A stretch of 46,596 nucleotides of DNA from Kiloniella laminariae DSM 19542. GTDB taxonomy: Bacteria; Pseudomonadota; Alphaproteobacteria; Kiloniellales; Kiloniellaceae. Location of the stretch: assembly GCF_000374005.1 (NCBI RefSeq), contig NZ_KB893166.1, forward strand, positions 271,751-318,346, read 5' to 3'. The notes beneath the pieces are model-generated. The model had not been told where the DNA came from. It saw only the letters and a list, made by a program, of their open reading frames with translations, and ran no database searches. A program made the position numbers and the translations under genes. How positions within the stretch are numbered: the first letter of the stretch is position 1; every line of letters starts with the position of its first letter. Below are positions 9,643 to 18,766 of the stretch, one piece after another.

Positions 9643-10155
9643 TCAGAGTTTTTTCAGCAGTTTTCTCGCGCGCGCCTGGGACGATTTCGCCCCACTGTCC
9701 ATCATTTGCTGCAACAGTTTCTTGAGTTCAGCTAGAAGCGTCCTGTCCAGCCGGGAAAAATCGTAAAGAGCCTGAAGTGCACAGGTTCGGACAATTGCGC
9801 TCTTATGTCCAAGGTTCCCCCTTACCAGATTAAGTACGGCTTCCTGCTCCCCCTTTGTCCAGTGCAGAAGTGGCAAGATTTTCATAAGCTGCTCCTGAAT
9901 TTCCCACTGATCCACGAGACAGGTTTCAGCAAGAAGCCTTTTCCGATAGGGCTGTATAAGGTCTGGCTGCTCAAGGGCGATTTGCATCAGGGCATGGGCC
10001 GCATGCGAACACACCGTAGTATCTCCTGCCTTCAGACAACCCAGAAGCTCACTCAACAATTCAGGTTCGGCGCGAACCAGAAAGGCCACTTCACTCGCCC
10101 GCCCGATCGCCTTTCGATCGCCGACAGCCAGAAGCTCACGCAGTTGCTGCGCCAA
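9643..10155 (-). CDS. HEAT-repeat-like protein
   Basis: A 170-residue all-helical cytoplasmic protein. Repeated helix pairs such as DTTVCSHAAHALMQIALEQPDLI and KSAIVRTCALQALYDFSRLD have the HEAT pattern, and the tail is basic (SSQARARKLLKKL). Such proteins are binding scaffolds; I cannot assign a partner. It lies in the same direction as the methyltransferase gene downstream but about 100 bp away, so co-transcription is possible. Confidence 0.65.
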   Translation of the reverse strand: MAQQLRELLAVGDRKAIGRASEVAFLVRAEPELLSELLGCLKAGDTTVCSHAAHALMQIALEQPDLIQPYRKRLLAETCLVDQWEIQEQLMKILPLLHWTKGEQEAVLNLVRGNLGHKSAIVRTCALQALYDFSRLDRTLLAELKKLLQQMMDSGAKSSQARARKLLKKL

Positions 10156-10292
10156 AGGTCTCCCCCATCACAATCCTGTAGATCCGAATAATAAGGGAAG
10201 AATAGCTGAATCGGTAAAATTTTGACAAATATTTCGGGCCGAATGACGAGGCACCGATATATTACTGGCAAATTATTTTCAGGAAGGGGAAG

Positions 10293-10383
10293 TGGCGGAG
10301 AGTGAGGGATTCGAACCCTCGATACCGGATTAGGGTATACTCCCTTAGCAGGGGAGCGCCTTCAGCCACTCGGCCAACTCTCC
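10293..10383 (-). tRNA. tRNA-Ser (anticodon GCT)
   Basis: The reverse strand folds as a 91-nt tRNA: acceptor GGAGAGT pairs with ACTCTCC, the D arm includes GGCCGAGTGGCTGAAGGC, the anticodon arm is CTCCC-CTGCTAA-GGGAG with GCT as anticodon, a long variable arm follows as in serine tRNAs, and the T arm is GAGGG-TTCGAAT-CCCTC. The discriminator G and CCA are encoded. It reads codons AGC and AGU. Confidence 0.97.
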
Positions 10384-10660
10384 GCAATGTGCGAACGGCG
10401 GAATTACTAAGGTTTTCTGGGATATCTGTAAAGGGTAAAAAAATAAAAAAAACCCGCCAAACGACCAACAACGCAGGAATCTCCCTTTTTCCCAATACAA
10501 ATCCTATTGGTTTTTACATCTCCCCTGTCTAATTGTTACCATCAGACACTGAGAATCGACGTTCCCTTGGAAAGATACACACAGACTAGGTCATCCCCAT
10601 ATAATGCATTGTAAAAATGATCATCGCCCCTCCTGGAATAGGCACCACAACAATGCCAAG

Positions 10661-11239
10661 CTACCCCCTGAGATTAAACAGCCTCTGGAATTCCTGATAA
10701 AGATCAAATGACTTCAAGAGACATTGTAATGACCCCTTGATTTGTCCCTGGTTTTTAAAAGCGACCAGCTCGTTGCCTGTAATATTCCTGCCCTGGCTCA
10801 TTTTGCTCATGATACTCCGCACCTCAGGATCAATCTCGGACCACTTTTCCCGCACATTACAGGCACAGGCCGCGGCACTTTCTTCGCCTGTTATCCCTTT
10901 CAGACGCCTCTCAAGGCTTTCAATAGCATTGCGATGTCTGGTCAACTGACTATGCATCTCTATCTCGCTGCGTAACAAAGAAATTTTAGAGATAACCTCT
11001 TCGTTATCCTGAATATTACTCAGGCAGATCTGATAGGGGATAGCCTGCCCTTCCTGGTAAAAAAGAGCTTCGTCTTCTTTCAATAACTGCAGAGTTTCTG
11101 CAGAGAATTTGCTAAAATCAGGCCTCGTTACCTCCGCAACAAGCTTTGAGACCTCTCTGCTGACAGCCTGCTGATTATCCGGCGTGGTTTTACAGCCTGA
11201 AAGAACCAAAAAAAGAGCAATTACATAAAAAAAGCGCAT
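10661..11239 (-). CDS. Predicted lipoprotein of unknown function
   Basis: A 192-residue protein starting MRFFYVIALFLVLSGC, a clear lipoprotein signal with lipobox LSGC (Cys16). The mature part is mostly helical and holds six further cysteines, including ACACNV near the middle and single Cys in ICLS and QCLL. I do not recognise a domain. The start at 11239 has AAAGGGA about 6 bases ahead; a longer frame extends upstream but lacks a signal. It is divergent from a second lipoprotein gene at 11471, which suggests a related envelope role. Confidence 0.72.
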   Translation of the reverse strand: MRFFYVIALFLVLSGCKTTPDNQQAVSREVSKLVAEVTRPDFSKFSAETLQLLKEDEALFYQEGQAIPYQICLSNIQDNEEVISKISLLRSEIEMHSQLTRHRNAIESLERRLKGITGEESAAACACNVREKWSEIDPEVRSIMSKMSQGRNITGNELVAFKNQGQIKGSLQCLLKSFDLYQEFQRLFNLRG

Positions 11240-11470
11240 TAAAATCCCTTTAATCATACCTGTTGAAAGGCCCACTTGAACCAAAAGCATCTGACGTCCT
11301 GTATCTTTTGAGCGTATTACCCGGAGAGGTCCATAACACTTCAACAACCCGGGGTCACGTTGAACGGCCCCCTTTGATGAGCCCGCATCAAAGCTTGTTC
11401 TTCCCATGTTCCGTCTCTTTCGGTAAGCTTTTCTTTATCACTGGGGACTAAACAGCTTCGGAAAAGAAAC

Positions 11471-12082
11471 ATGTCTGTACGCTTCTTCGCCTTTGTGTTT
11501 CTGCTGCTTGCGGTTTCAGGCTGTGCCCAGACAGGCAAAACAGTCCAGCAAAACAAATACGAAAAGTCCCTTGTCCTGATTGAGCGCATCATTACGCCCG
11601 GCTTTATCGATACTGCCCTCGCTCAGTCGATGGAGAACTATAGAAAGGAATACAGCTTCTCGTCGGAACGCCTGTCTGATGAAACACTTGATAAACTTAC
11701 CGCCGTACTCAGCCGGGAGATCCATAAAACCCGCCGGGATCTCGTTGTTCAGCTCGCGACTGTTTTCACACAGGAATTCACCACAGCAGAGATCAATGCC
11801 CTCCACAGCATTGAGGACTTTGACCTGCTCGGCAGAGCTCTCGCCAAACTTCAGGAGCATGAGAACAGTGCCGATGCTTTTGCCCATCTGACGCCAGAAG
11901 AATACGATGCACTTTTATCCCTTAAGGATCCAAAAGCACTAGCCGACGCAGCCGGGAAAGTTGACAAAATTATCGCCAGAGCCGACAAGATCAGCAATGA
12001 TTACGTTCAGGACATACTCCTCCGTTCACTTCCCGAGATTTTCCAGATCCTGCAGGACAATGAAACGCTGGTTGGTGCCTGA
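11471..12082 (+). CDS. Predicted lipoprotein, DUF2059-like helical
   Basis: A 203-residue protein with signal MSVRFFAFVFLLLAVSGCAQ (lipobox VSGC, Cys18). The mature part is helical; ATVFTQEFTTAEINALHSIED resembles the core of DUF2059 proteins, but the match is weak. It shares the phrase pattern of a helix followed by TRPDF / ITPGF near residue 40 with the divergent lipoprotein, hinting that the two are distant relatives. Function unknown. Downstream is the M20 amidohydrolase after 64 bp. Confidence 0.7.
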   Translation: MSVRFFAFVFLLLAVSGCAQTGKTVQQNKYEKSLVLIERIITPGFIDTALAQSMENYRKEYSFSSERLSDETLDKLTAVLSREIHKTRRDLVVQLATVFTQEFTTAEINALHSIEDFDLLGRALAKLQEHENSADAFAHLTPEEYDALLSLKDPKALADAAGKVDKIIARADKISNDYVQDILLRSLPEIFQILQDNETLVGA

Positions 12083-12146
12083 GTTCTGCCAGGCCTGTGT
12101 GTTATTTCCCCTGTCCTGCCCTTTCCCCTCCAAAGAGACTTCCATT

Positions 12147-13304
12147 ATGCTGCTGGATAACGATACACACGCCAAACTCGTTTCACTGCGACAGGAGTTG
12201 CATCGCCACCCTGAACTGTCGGGCTGCGAGCAAAAAACCAGCGACCGTATAGCAGCATTTCTGGAAGACTACACCCCGGACGAACTCCACCGCAATTTAG
12301 GCGGTTATGGGTTGGCAGCCGTCTACAAGGGCAAATCTCCGGGTCCCTGTGTTCTGATCCGTTGTGAACTGGATGCCCTGCCTATTGAAGAACTGGGCAC
12401 AGCCCCTTACAGGTCAGAAATACCCGGCAAGGGACATCTCTGTGGCCACGATGGACATATGACGATTGTTGCCGGGCTCGCCATGTTGCTCCAGCGTACG
12501 CGCCCTGCCAGGGGACGGGTCATTCTGCTTTTCCAACCTGCAGAGGAAACCGGAGCCGGGGCAAAGGCCGTTATAGAAGACCCTGCCTTCGCCATACTTA
12601 AACCGGATTACGCTTTTGCACTTCACAACCTGCCGGGCATGGCACTGCACCATGTCGGCCTCAAACCCGGTGCCTTCAACTGCGCCTCGCAAGGCCTCTG
12701 GATCACCTTGAATGGCAAAACCTCCCACGCCTCCAATCCCGAAGATGGCCGAAGCCCGGCTCTGGCAATGTGTGAGTTGATCACGGCCTTTGCACAGTTG
12801 CCACAGGACCGCGATTTTGACAGAGAATTCGCCCTGGTCACCGTCGTCCATGCCCGTCTGGGCGAAGAGGCCTTCGGCATTGCCCCCGGTTTTGCCAAAC
12901 TGATGGTTACCCTGCGCAGTGAAAACGATCAGGTCATGGGCTTGTTACAGGAAAAATCTGAAGAACTGGTCAAGCAGATCGGGCAACGCCACAATCTTGA
13001 AACGGCCCTTGGTTACGAAGATATCTTTACCGCTTCGACCAACAATCCGGATGCCAGTGAGCAGCTTCTGAAGGCTTTCAAGGCCGAAGAAATCACCCTT
13101 CATACCATGACCGCCCCCATGCGCTGGTCAGAGGACTTTGGCCAGTTTGGTCACATCAGTAAAAGTGCAATGTTCACTCTGGGATCAGGCCTTTCCCAAC
13201 CCCAGCTGCACAATCCGGATTTTGATTTCCCCGACGACCTTATCGAAACCGGCACCCGGATTTTCCATCGGGTAATCCGCAACATTCTTGGCCCAAGCAA
13301 CTAG
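12147..13304 (+). CDS. M20 family metallo-amidohydrolase (HipO/AbgB-like)
   Basis: A 385-residue cytoplasmic enzyme. The metal-binding segments GHLCGHDGHMTIVAG (near residue 96) and FQPAEETGAGAKAVIED (near 130) are typical of di-metal amidohydrolases that cleave N-acyl amino acids such as hippurate or N-acetyl amino acids. The lid domain follows NGKTSHASNPEDGRSPA, and a C-terminal metal ligand His is in SQPQLHNPDF. The start at 12147 opens the family domain directly (LVSLRQELHRHPELSG); the upstream open frame overlaps the lipoprotein gene and is not protein-like. Natural substrate is not evident. Confidence 0.88.
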   Translation: MLLDNDTHAKLVSLRQELHRHPELSGCEQKTSDRIAAFLEDYTPDELHRNLGGYGLAAVYKGKSPGPCVLIRCELDALPIEELGTAPYRSEIPGKGHLCGHDGHMTIVAGLAMLLQRTRPARGRVILLFQPAEETGAGAKAVIEDPAFAILKPDYAFALHNLPGMALHHVGLKPGAFNCASQGLWITLNGKTSHASNPEDGRSPALAMCELITAFAQLPQDRDFDREFALVTVVHARLGEEAFGIAPGFAKLMVTLRSENDQVMGLLQEKSEELVKQIGQRHNLETALGYEDIFTASTNNPDASEQLLKAFKAEEITLHTMTAPMRWSEDFGQFGHISKSAMFTLGSGLSQPQLHNPDFDFPDDLIETGTRIFHRVIRNILGPSN

Positions 13305-13354
13305 ACACGAAACTTGATTTCAGGCAGAAATATTCTCCTTTAAGCTGTAATTCT

Positions 13355-13705
13355 ATGGAGGTTATTTTGAACAGGCATCAAAATGCTGTTTTCATCTGCC
13401 TGGGAAGTGCTTTGGCAACAGGGCTATTTTCTGCCCTTGCGACGGCTGCAGGATTCATTCGTTGGTCCCAAGCCAGCGGAAACGACTATTCCGAAGACTT
13501 CTGGGCAATCGTTCAGAAAATGGGAATTTCTGATGGACTGGTCATGGCAGGCATCACTGCCACTGTGGCGTTGATCCTATATTTTCTGCTTGCCCGGTTC
13601 TGCTCTGACAGCCAGAAAGCCACCAAAGTTCTGGGCTGGATCATCATACCGCTCGCCACCATTTATTGCATTTTGAACTATTCCAGCTTTTCAGCCTACC
13701 TCTAG
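13355..13705 (+). CDS. Small membrane protein of unknown function
   Basis: 116 residues with three hydrophobic helices (about 11-34, 60-80 and 92-111) separated by a polar loop with SQASGNDYSEDFWAIVQKMG. No domain recognised. An AT-rich leader and TGGAGG at the start codon region support translation. It is followed by a strong terminator. Confidence 0.6.
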   Translation: MEVILNRHQNAVFICLGSALATGLFSALATAAGFIRWSQASGNDYSEDFWAIVQKMGISDGLVMAGITATVALILYFLLARFCSDSQKATKVLGWIIIPLATIYCILNYSSFSAYL

Positions 13706-13728
13706 TCAAAGCTTTCTAATCATCAAAG

Positions 13729-13767
13729 AAACCGGGCTGGTTGAGAAATCCTTAAGCCCGGTTTTTT
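13729..13767 (+). terminator. Intrinsic terminator, possibly bidirectional
   Basis: AAACCGGGCT pairs perfectly with AGCCCGGTTT (10 bp) and is followed by TTTT. It ends the small membrane protein gene and lies just beyond the stop of the convergent PLP-enzyme gene, so it can serve both. Confidence 0.85.
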
Positions 13768-13771
13768 CTGA

Positions 13772-14917
13772 TCAGCCCTTGATCGCCTGTTCCAGATCCT
13801 CGATCAGATCCTGTACCGCTTCAATACCGATTGAAAACCGCAGGAGATCATCCGGAACAGGACTGCTCTCGCCTTCAACCAGCGCCCTGTGTTCAACCAG
13901 GCTCTCAACACCGCCCAGGGATGTCGCCCGGACAAAATGCCTGAGCCGTCCCATAATCAGGGCCGTCTGCTCGCGTCCGCCATCAAAACGGATCGATAGC
14001 ATCCCACCAAAACCACCGGACATCTGTCTGGCGGCGGTTTCGTGATTGGGGTGGGAAACCAGACCTGGATAGAGAACCTCCAACACCCCGGGATAGTCTG
14101 CAAAATGCCGGGCAATCTCCAGTGCATTCTGGCAGGCACGTTCGACACGAACATGCATGGTCCGCATCCCCCGCAACAAAAGCCAGCTTTCGAAAGGTCC
14201 CAAAATCCCCCCTTGCTGAGCTCGGATCTTGCACAGCCTTTCCCAGCGCAGGTCCTGCTTGGCTGTGATTACAGCACCAGCCACCACATCGCTGTGGCCA
14301 TTGAGGTATTTTGTCGCCGAATGGAACACATAATCCGCCCCCAACTCAAGCGGGCGGGTCAGGAGCGGCGTAGAGACGGTGGAATCAGCAACCAGTTGGG
14401 CTCCAACGGAGTGTGCCAACTCCGCAGCTTTGGCAATATCCACAACCTCCCAGGTCGGGTTGGCTGGGGTTTCAATCCAGAGCAGATGCGTCGGCGCAGC
14501 CCGTACCACCTGCGCCATATCGACTTCGTCGCAAGGGTCATAGAAAGCAAGCTCGATCCCCCAATCCTGACAAAAGGAAATCAGCCAGGCACGCAGAGAC
14601 CAGTACATCACCTTTGGGGCAACAATCCGTTCACCCGGACGCAGCGTCTGGACCAACGCTGTCGCAGCAGCCATACCAGAGGCAAAAAGCTTGCAGGCTT
14701 CACCACTTTCAAGCTCACAGATCACAGCTTCTGCCATTTCGGCATTTACGCTCTGGTCACGGGCATAGATCCGGTTGGTATCGTATAACGCCCCTTCTTC
14801 GTCCCGGGCAAAGGTTGTGGAAGGCTGTATCGGGGGAACGACAGAACCAGTTGCTTTGTCCAGATAGTGCCCCGCCTGCGCCAGAAGTGTTTCGGCGTTG
14901 TTCTTTTTGCCCATCAT
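13772..14917 (-). CDS. Trans-sulfuration PLP enzyme (cystathionine gamma-synthase / beta-lyase family)
   Basis: A 381-residue cytosolic enzyme of the Cys/Met metabolism PLP family. The PLP lysine is Lys203 in HSATKYLNGHSD; ETPANPTWEVVDI and ADSTVSTPLLTRPLELGADY are family segments, and SLGGVESLVEHRAL near the C-terminus is the usual substrate loop. It moves sulfur between cysteine and homocysteine skeletons, but gamma-synthase, gamma-lyase and beta-lyase cannot be told apart from sequence reading. It stands alone, with no other methionine genes nearby. Confidence 0.88.
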   Translation of the reverse strand: MMGKKNNAETLLAQAGHYLDKATGSVVPPIQPSTTFARDEEGALYDTNRIYARDQSVNAEMAEAVICELESGEACKLFASGMAAATALVQTLRPGERIVAPKVMYWSLRAWLISFCQDWGIELAFYDPCDEVDMAQVVRAAPTHLLWIETPANPTWEVVDIAKAAELAHSVGAQLVADSTVSTPLLTRPLELGADYVFHSATKYLNGHSDVVAGAVITAKQDLRWERLCKIRAQQGGILGPFESWLLLRGMRTMHVRVERACQNALEIARHFADYPGVLEVLYPGLVSHPNHETAARQMSGGFGGMLSIRFDGGREQTALIMGRLRHFVRATSLGGVESLVEHRALVEGESSPVPDDLLRFSIGIEAVQDLIEDLEQAIKG

Positions 14918-15041
14918 TCCTGTTATCCTGTCTCAAGGTCGATTGTTGTCAGGATCTTAAGCGGGAATAGTCTGCTTGCAAATCTCTTTTCCAGGTTTGG
15001 CTCAAAACAAATTGCCCTGCAGGAAAAAGTTATACCAGCTC

Positions 15042-16274
15042 TTACTTGATCGAAGAAGACAGGCCTTCGATCAAGGCCGATAACCGGGCATAAGGATCGC
15101 CAAAACATTCCCCCTTACGGTAAGTATCGTCCTCCGAACCAAAGGCAGCAAACACCGGCAGGGTCGCAGCTCCCTTCTGAACCATCTGTTCAGCTTTTGG
15201 TGAACGAACCAGTCGAGGAATTTCCCGTTCTCCCTTTTCACTAACCGATCTCATAAAGGGGCGAAGATGTCGAATAACCGCTTCCAGAAACCACTCTGGC
15301 GCATCTCCGCCAAGAATGATTGTCTCGGGGTCATACAAGTTCTCAAGTGCGTTAACCCCGATCCTAAGATATTCGGCATTTGCCCCCAGCCACGCCAGAA
15401 TAGTCGGATCATCAACAGTACAGTCTTTAAAAATATCCTCCCCCGAACGTCCCCTTGCCTCGAGATGGCGGGAAAGCGTCCCAAGAGAAACATACCCGTT
15501 CAAACAGCCAGGATTACCACAAGCACAAAGAGGCCCCTTAATGTTGACAACCAGATGACCAATAGATCCGGATCGACCAGACCGACCACCATAGATTTTG
15601 CCATCAGCCATCAATCCTGCGCTTATTTCCTGACCAATAAACAGATAGATGAAATTCTGGAAATCACGAGCGCTTCCTTGCAGAAACTCCGCAAGTGCGG
15701 CGGCGGCGGCCGCCGTTTCCAACATTACCGGTAGATGCAGTTCTTCACTAAGGGAACGGGCAACTGTCTGGGGAAAAATTTGAGGCCCCTCGTCTTCTCC
15801 CGCAAAATCACTGGGTTCTGCCATTATCAGACCGATACCCACAATCCGGCGAATATCCGTTCCCGCAGGCCGGATCAGATCGAGGCAAAGACACTCCAGC
15901 AGGCTTACCAGCTCGACTTCGGTGGGTTCCTGAAAAGGAAGAACACGCGTTTCAAGAACATCTCCAGCAAGATCACAGAGAGAAGCCTCGATTTTGCTCC
16001 TTCCGACCCTCACTCCGATGCTGAAAGCACCTTTGGCACTAAACCCCAGAAGCCGGGATGGCTTTCCTGCACCGCTTTTTTTCAGACCCAGTTCTTCCAA
16101 TAAACCGACAGCGATCAGATCATTGGTCAGATTGGAAATCGTCTGCCGGGTCAGCCCGGTATTTTTGGCAATATCCGCACGTGAAATAGCATCACCAGAC
16201 CTAATCTGACTCAAGACCAGGCGCAGGTTCTGCGCCTTGGTCTGTTCCAGATTGGTTCCTCTACGCGCCATCAT
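15042..16274 (-). CDS. ROK family transcriptional repressor
   Basis: A 410-residue regulator. The N-terminal winged helix (about 15-75) contains SRADIAKNTGLTRQTISNLTNDLI, and the rest is a ROK sugar-kinase fold with the zinc motif CACGNPGCLNGY and the glycine-rich segment GGRSGRSGSIGHL. Such proteins repress sugar genes and release DNA on sugar binding. The start at 16274 has AAAAAAGGCGATA in front; the farther in-frame start is TTG. It diverges from the binding-protein gene at 16559 and is the evident local regulator of the sugar module. Confidence 0.9.
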   Translation of the reverse strand: MMARRGTNLEQTKAQNLRLVLSQIRSGDAISRADIAKNTGLTRQTISNLTNDLIAVGLLEELGLKKSGAGKPSRLLGFSAKGAFSIGVRVGRSKIEASLCDLAGDVLETRVLPFQEPTEVELVSLLECLCLDLIRPAGTDIRRIVGIGLIMAEPSDFAGEDEGPQIFPQTVARSLSEELHLPVMLETAAAAAALAEFLQGSARDFQNFIYLFIGQEISAGLMADGKIYGGRSGRSGSIGHLVVNIKGPLCACGNPGCLNGYVSLGTLSRHLEARGRSGEDIFKDCTVDDPTILAWLGANAEYLRIGVNALENLYDPETIILGGDAPEWFLEAVIRHLRPFMRSVSEKGEREIPRLVRSPKAEQMVQKGAATLPVFAAFGSEDDTYRKGECFGDPYARLSALIEGLSSSIK

Positions 16275-16483
16275 TATCGCCTTTTTTAAAAACAAACCCG
16301 CCGGGGCATCCTATTTACGCCCTGTCAGCGGGGAACCTTAACCTTATTCATCCCCCCCAAAAAGCACAGGGAAAAAGCATTGGGGAAGATCTTTTGTCTG
16401 GCAACACCAGATTGCCAATCCCTCAAATAACTGACCTTTAATTTATTATATATTTGATATTAAAGAAAATAATTTAGTTTGTA

Positions 16484-16507
16484 AAAATATTTGACAAATA
16501 ATATTTT
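16484..16507. promoter_or_regulatory. Candidate ROK operator in the AT-rich promoter region
   Basis: An 8-bp inverted repeat AAAATATT / AATATTTT with an 8-base centre (TGACAAAT) lies 51 bp upstream of the binding-protein gene, in a strongly AT-rich 263-bp intergenic region. It overlaps a TTGACA that could be a -35 element, so binding there would block transcription. Assignment to the ROK protein is by position. Confidence 0.4.
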
Positions 16508-16558
16508 TTTCACAAAACTATATGAAAATCACAATAATAAACGAACAGGAAGCTTGAG

Positions 16559-17653
16559 ATGCCAAAACCTAGGACCACAAGATCACTTCTCGCCACCTCC
16601 CTTTTCATTGGGCTCTTTTCCTCTGCTTCAGCAGGTCCCCTTCAGGACGTAGATCTGACCAAAGCACCGGTTGGACCAAATGGGAACCCGGCTGTTTCCG
16701 CCAGCGAAATAACACTCAGCCCCGATGAGATTGCACAACTTAAAACCCAAAACTACAAGGCAGCCCTGGTTTGGCACGCATCCGGCGACTGGGTGAATGC
16801 TGTTACCGCCGGGGCAAAATCAAAATTCGAGGAACTGGGAATAGAAGTCGTCGCAACGACAGATGCCCAGTTTGACTCCGCCCGTCAGGCCAGCGACGTA
16901 GAAAACGTACTCGCCTTGACACCAGACATTATTCTGACACTTGTGGTCGATCCGGTGAGCGGTGCTGCAACCTTCCAGCCCGCAATTGACAAAGGAACCA
17001 AGCTGGTTCTGCTGTCCAACCCGATTTCCGGTTATCAGGCCAATGACCAATACACTGGCATTGTCACAGATGACATGTATGGCATGGGCTCTGCAGCGGC
17101 CGAGATGATGAGCGACGCGCTCGGCGGCAAGGGATCCATAGGGTTCATCTATCATGATGCCGATTATTTCATCACCAACAACCGGGACAATGCCTTCCGT
17201 TCGGCAATAAAGGAAAAGCACAGCGGTCTGGAAATTGTGGCTGAAAAGGGCTTTACCGAAGAAGGTCAGACCTTTGAGCTTACTTCGGCAATGGTCCTGC
17301 AAAATCCTGATATTAGCGGTATCTATGTTGCCTGGGATGTTGCCGCGGAAGGTGTTATCGGGGCATTACGTGCCCAGGGTCGTCAGGACATCAAGGTTAT
17401 CACCCATGATCTGGGGCAGAATAATGCTCTGGATATGATCAAGGGTGGCAGCATGTACGGAACCATCGCAGACCGCCCCTTTGAAATCGGTCAGGCCATG
17501 GCTTCTCTCGGCGCTTATGGCCTGCTTGGTAAAGAATCTCCCGCCTTCTCCGTTGTTGGATTTGATAAGGTTGTGAAAGAAAACATCGCAAAAACCTGGG
17601 AAAAATCCCTGCACCGACCTCTGCCGGCAAAGCTTGAAGAAGCCCTGAACTAG
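16559..17653 (+). CDS. Ribose-type sugar ABC transporter periplasmic binding protein
   Basis: A 364-residue protein with a signal peptide (cleavage near SSASAG, residue 26) and a type I periplasmic binding fold (Peripla_BP_4): KAALVWHASGDWVNAVTAGAKSKFEELG opens the first lobe and KVITHDLGQNNALDMIKGG lies in the second. It delivers a sugar to the permease encoded downstream. AGGAAGC precedes the ATG. A terminator directly after the gene suggests it is made in excess over the membrane parts. The ligand is not readable from sequence; a GH3 glycosidase in the same unit suggests a beta-linked oligosaccharide or aminosugar. Confidence 0.9.
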   Translation: MPKPRTTRSLLATSLFIGLFSSASAGPLQDVDLTKAPVGPNGNPAVSASEITLSPDEIAQLKTQNYKAALVWHASGDWVNAVTAGAKSKFEELGIEVVATTDAQFDSARQASDVENVLALTPDIILTLVVDPVSGAATFQPAIDKGTKLVLLSNPISGYQANDQYTGIVTDDMYGMGSAAAEMMSDALGGKGSIGFIYHDADYFITNNRDNAFRSAIKEKHSGLEIVAEKGFTEEGQTFELTSAMVLQNPDISGIYVAWDVAAEGVIGALRAQGRQDIKVITHDLGQNNALDMIKGGSMYGTIADRPFEIGQAMASLGAYGLLGKESPAFSVVGFDKVVKENIAKTWEKSLHRPLPAKLEEALN

Positions 17654-17664
17654 GTTATCCTCCG

Positions 17665-17705
17665 GGGAGCTGGTTAGGCTTGACCAGACCAGCTCCCTTT
17701 TTTTT
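17665..17705 (+). terminator. Intra-operon terminator/attenuator after the binding-protein gene
   Basis: GGGAGCTGGT pairs perfectly with ACCAGCTCCC (10 bp, 13-base loop) and is followed by eight T. It sits between the binding-protein gene and the permease gene, so partial termination would lower transporter expression relative to the binding protein. Confidence 0.85.
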
Positions 17706-17779
17706 GTAAAAACGCCCTGATAGCTTTCCAGCTTTTGCCAATCAGCCGCGGCAAAAGGTACACCCCCGGATAAAACAAG

Positions 17780-18766
17780 ATGACCAGCCTCACCAACGCC
17801 ATTGATGGACAACTGCCCTTTCTGCGCAGGATTTTTCGCAGAATTTTTCAACGTGAGTATTTCGTGTACTACGCCCTGATCGCGGTTGTGTTGTTCTTTT
17901 CTGCTGTTCTCGCAGACACCGCCTTCTTTTCCCTCGCCAATTTCATGAATATCATCCGGCAGACCACACCGATTACGCTCATGGCGATCGGTATGACCTT
18001 CGCACTGGCTGTCGGGCACATCGATCTGTCTGTCGGCTCGGTCGTCGCTCTTTCCGCTTTGGTCTGCGCCCTGGTTCTGGATATTACCTATTGGCCAATC
18101 GCCGTTGCCGCAGGCCTCGCCGTTGGCATTTTGACCGGACTTGTAAACAGTATTCTTACAGAATGGCTGAGGGTTTCCTCTCTGCTTGTAACCCTGGGAA
18201 CCATGGGAATTGTCGCCGGACTTGCAAGAGTCCTCACCAACCTTGAATCCATTCCCATTACCAACGACACCTTTACCACCATCTTTGGCTCCGGCAGTTT
18301 TGCATCAATCTCGGTCATGTTTGTCTGGACCGCCATTGCCCTGATCATAGGGTGGATCGCCCTGTCCAAAACCCGTTTCGGGGCTCATCTACTTGCTGTT
18401 GGCGGCAACCCCAGTGCAGCTCGTGCCTTTGGGATCAATGTCATCAAGGTTCGCATGACGGCCATGATTATCGCAGGGACAACAGCCTCAATAGCAGGTC
18501 TGCTCTATGCCGGCAGGTTGCATGGTGCACGCTACAGCCTCGGAGAAGCCGATCTTCTGACGGTTATTGCCGCTGTTGCTATCGGCGGCACCAGTCTCTT
18601 CGGGGGGCGTGCATCCGTCACAGGGGCAGTGGTTGGCTCCTGGTTGATGGGAATTATCAATAATGGCTTGATCCTTTGGGGCTTTTCGACCAACGAACAA
18701 ATCATTGCCCGTGGGCTTATCCTGATCGTCGCCGTAGCAATCGGTGTAAAGGAGGATCGCAAATGA
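17780..18766 (+). CDS. Ribose-type sugar ABC transporter permease
   Basis: A 328-residue inner-membrane protein of the BPD_transp_2 family with about nine to ten hydrophobic helices, starting after a cytoplasmic N-terminus (about 35 residues). Family segments include GMTFALAVGHIDLSVGSVVALSA and AVGGNPSAARAFGINV, and AAVAIGGTSLFGGRASVTGAVVG near the C-terminus (each typical of RbsC-like proteins). It forms the channel with the downstream ATPase; their reading frames overlap by ATGA, indicating coupling. Confidence 0.92.
   Translation: MTSLTNAIDGQLPFLRRIFRRIFQREYFVYYALIAVVLFFSAVLADTAFFSLANFMNIIRQTTPITLMAIGMTFALAVGHIDLSVGSVVALSALVCALVLDITYWPIAVAAGLAVGILTGLVNSILTEWLRVSSLLVTLGTMGIVAGLARVLTNLESIPITNDTFTTIFGSGSFASISVMFVWTAIALIIGWIALSKTRFGAHLLAVGGNPSAARAFGINVIKVRMTAMIIAGTTASIAGLLYAGRLHGARYSLGEADLLTVIAAVAIGGTSLFGGRASVTGAVVGSWLMGIINNGLILWGFSTNEQIIARGLILIVAVAIGVKEDRK

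Noticed and set aside
10262-10495. Minus-strand open frame across the serine tRNA
   Set aside because: It includes the whole tRNA gene and has no protein features.
11961-12146. N-terminal extension of the M20 amidohydrolase
   Set aside because: It overlaps the lipoprotein gene in another frame and is not protein-like; the ATG at 12147 starts the domain.
14042-14788. Long plus-strand open frame (248 codons) opposite the PLP-enzyme gene
   Set aside because: Antisense shadow of a clearly conserved gene; its translation is rich in Arg, His and Pro with no domain.
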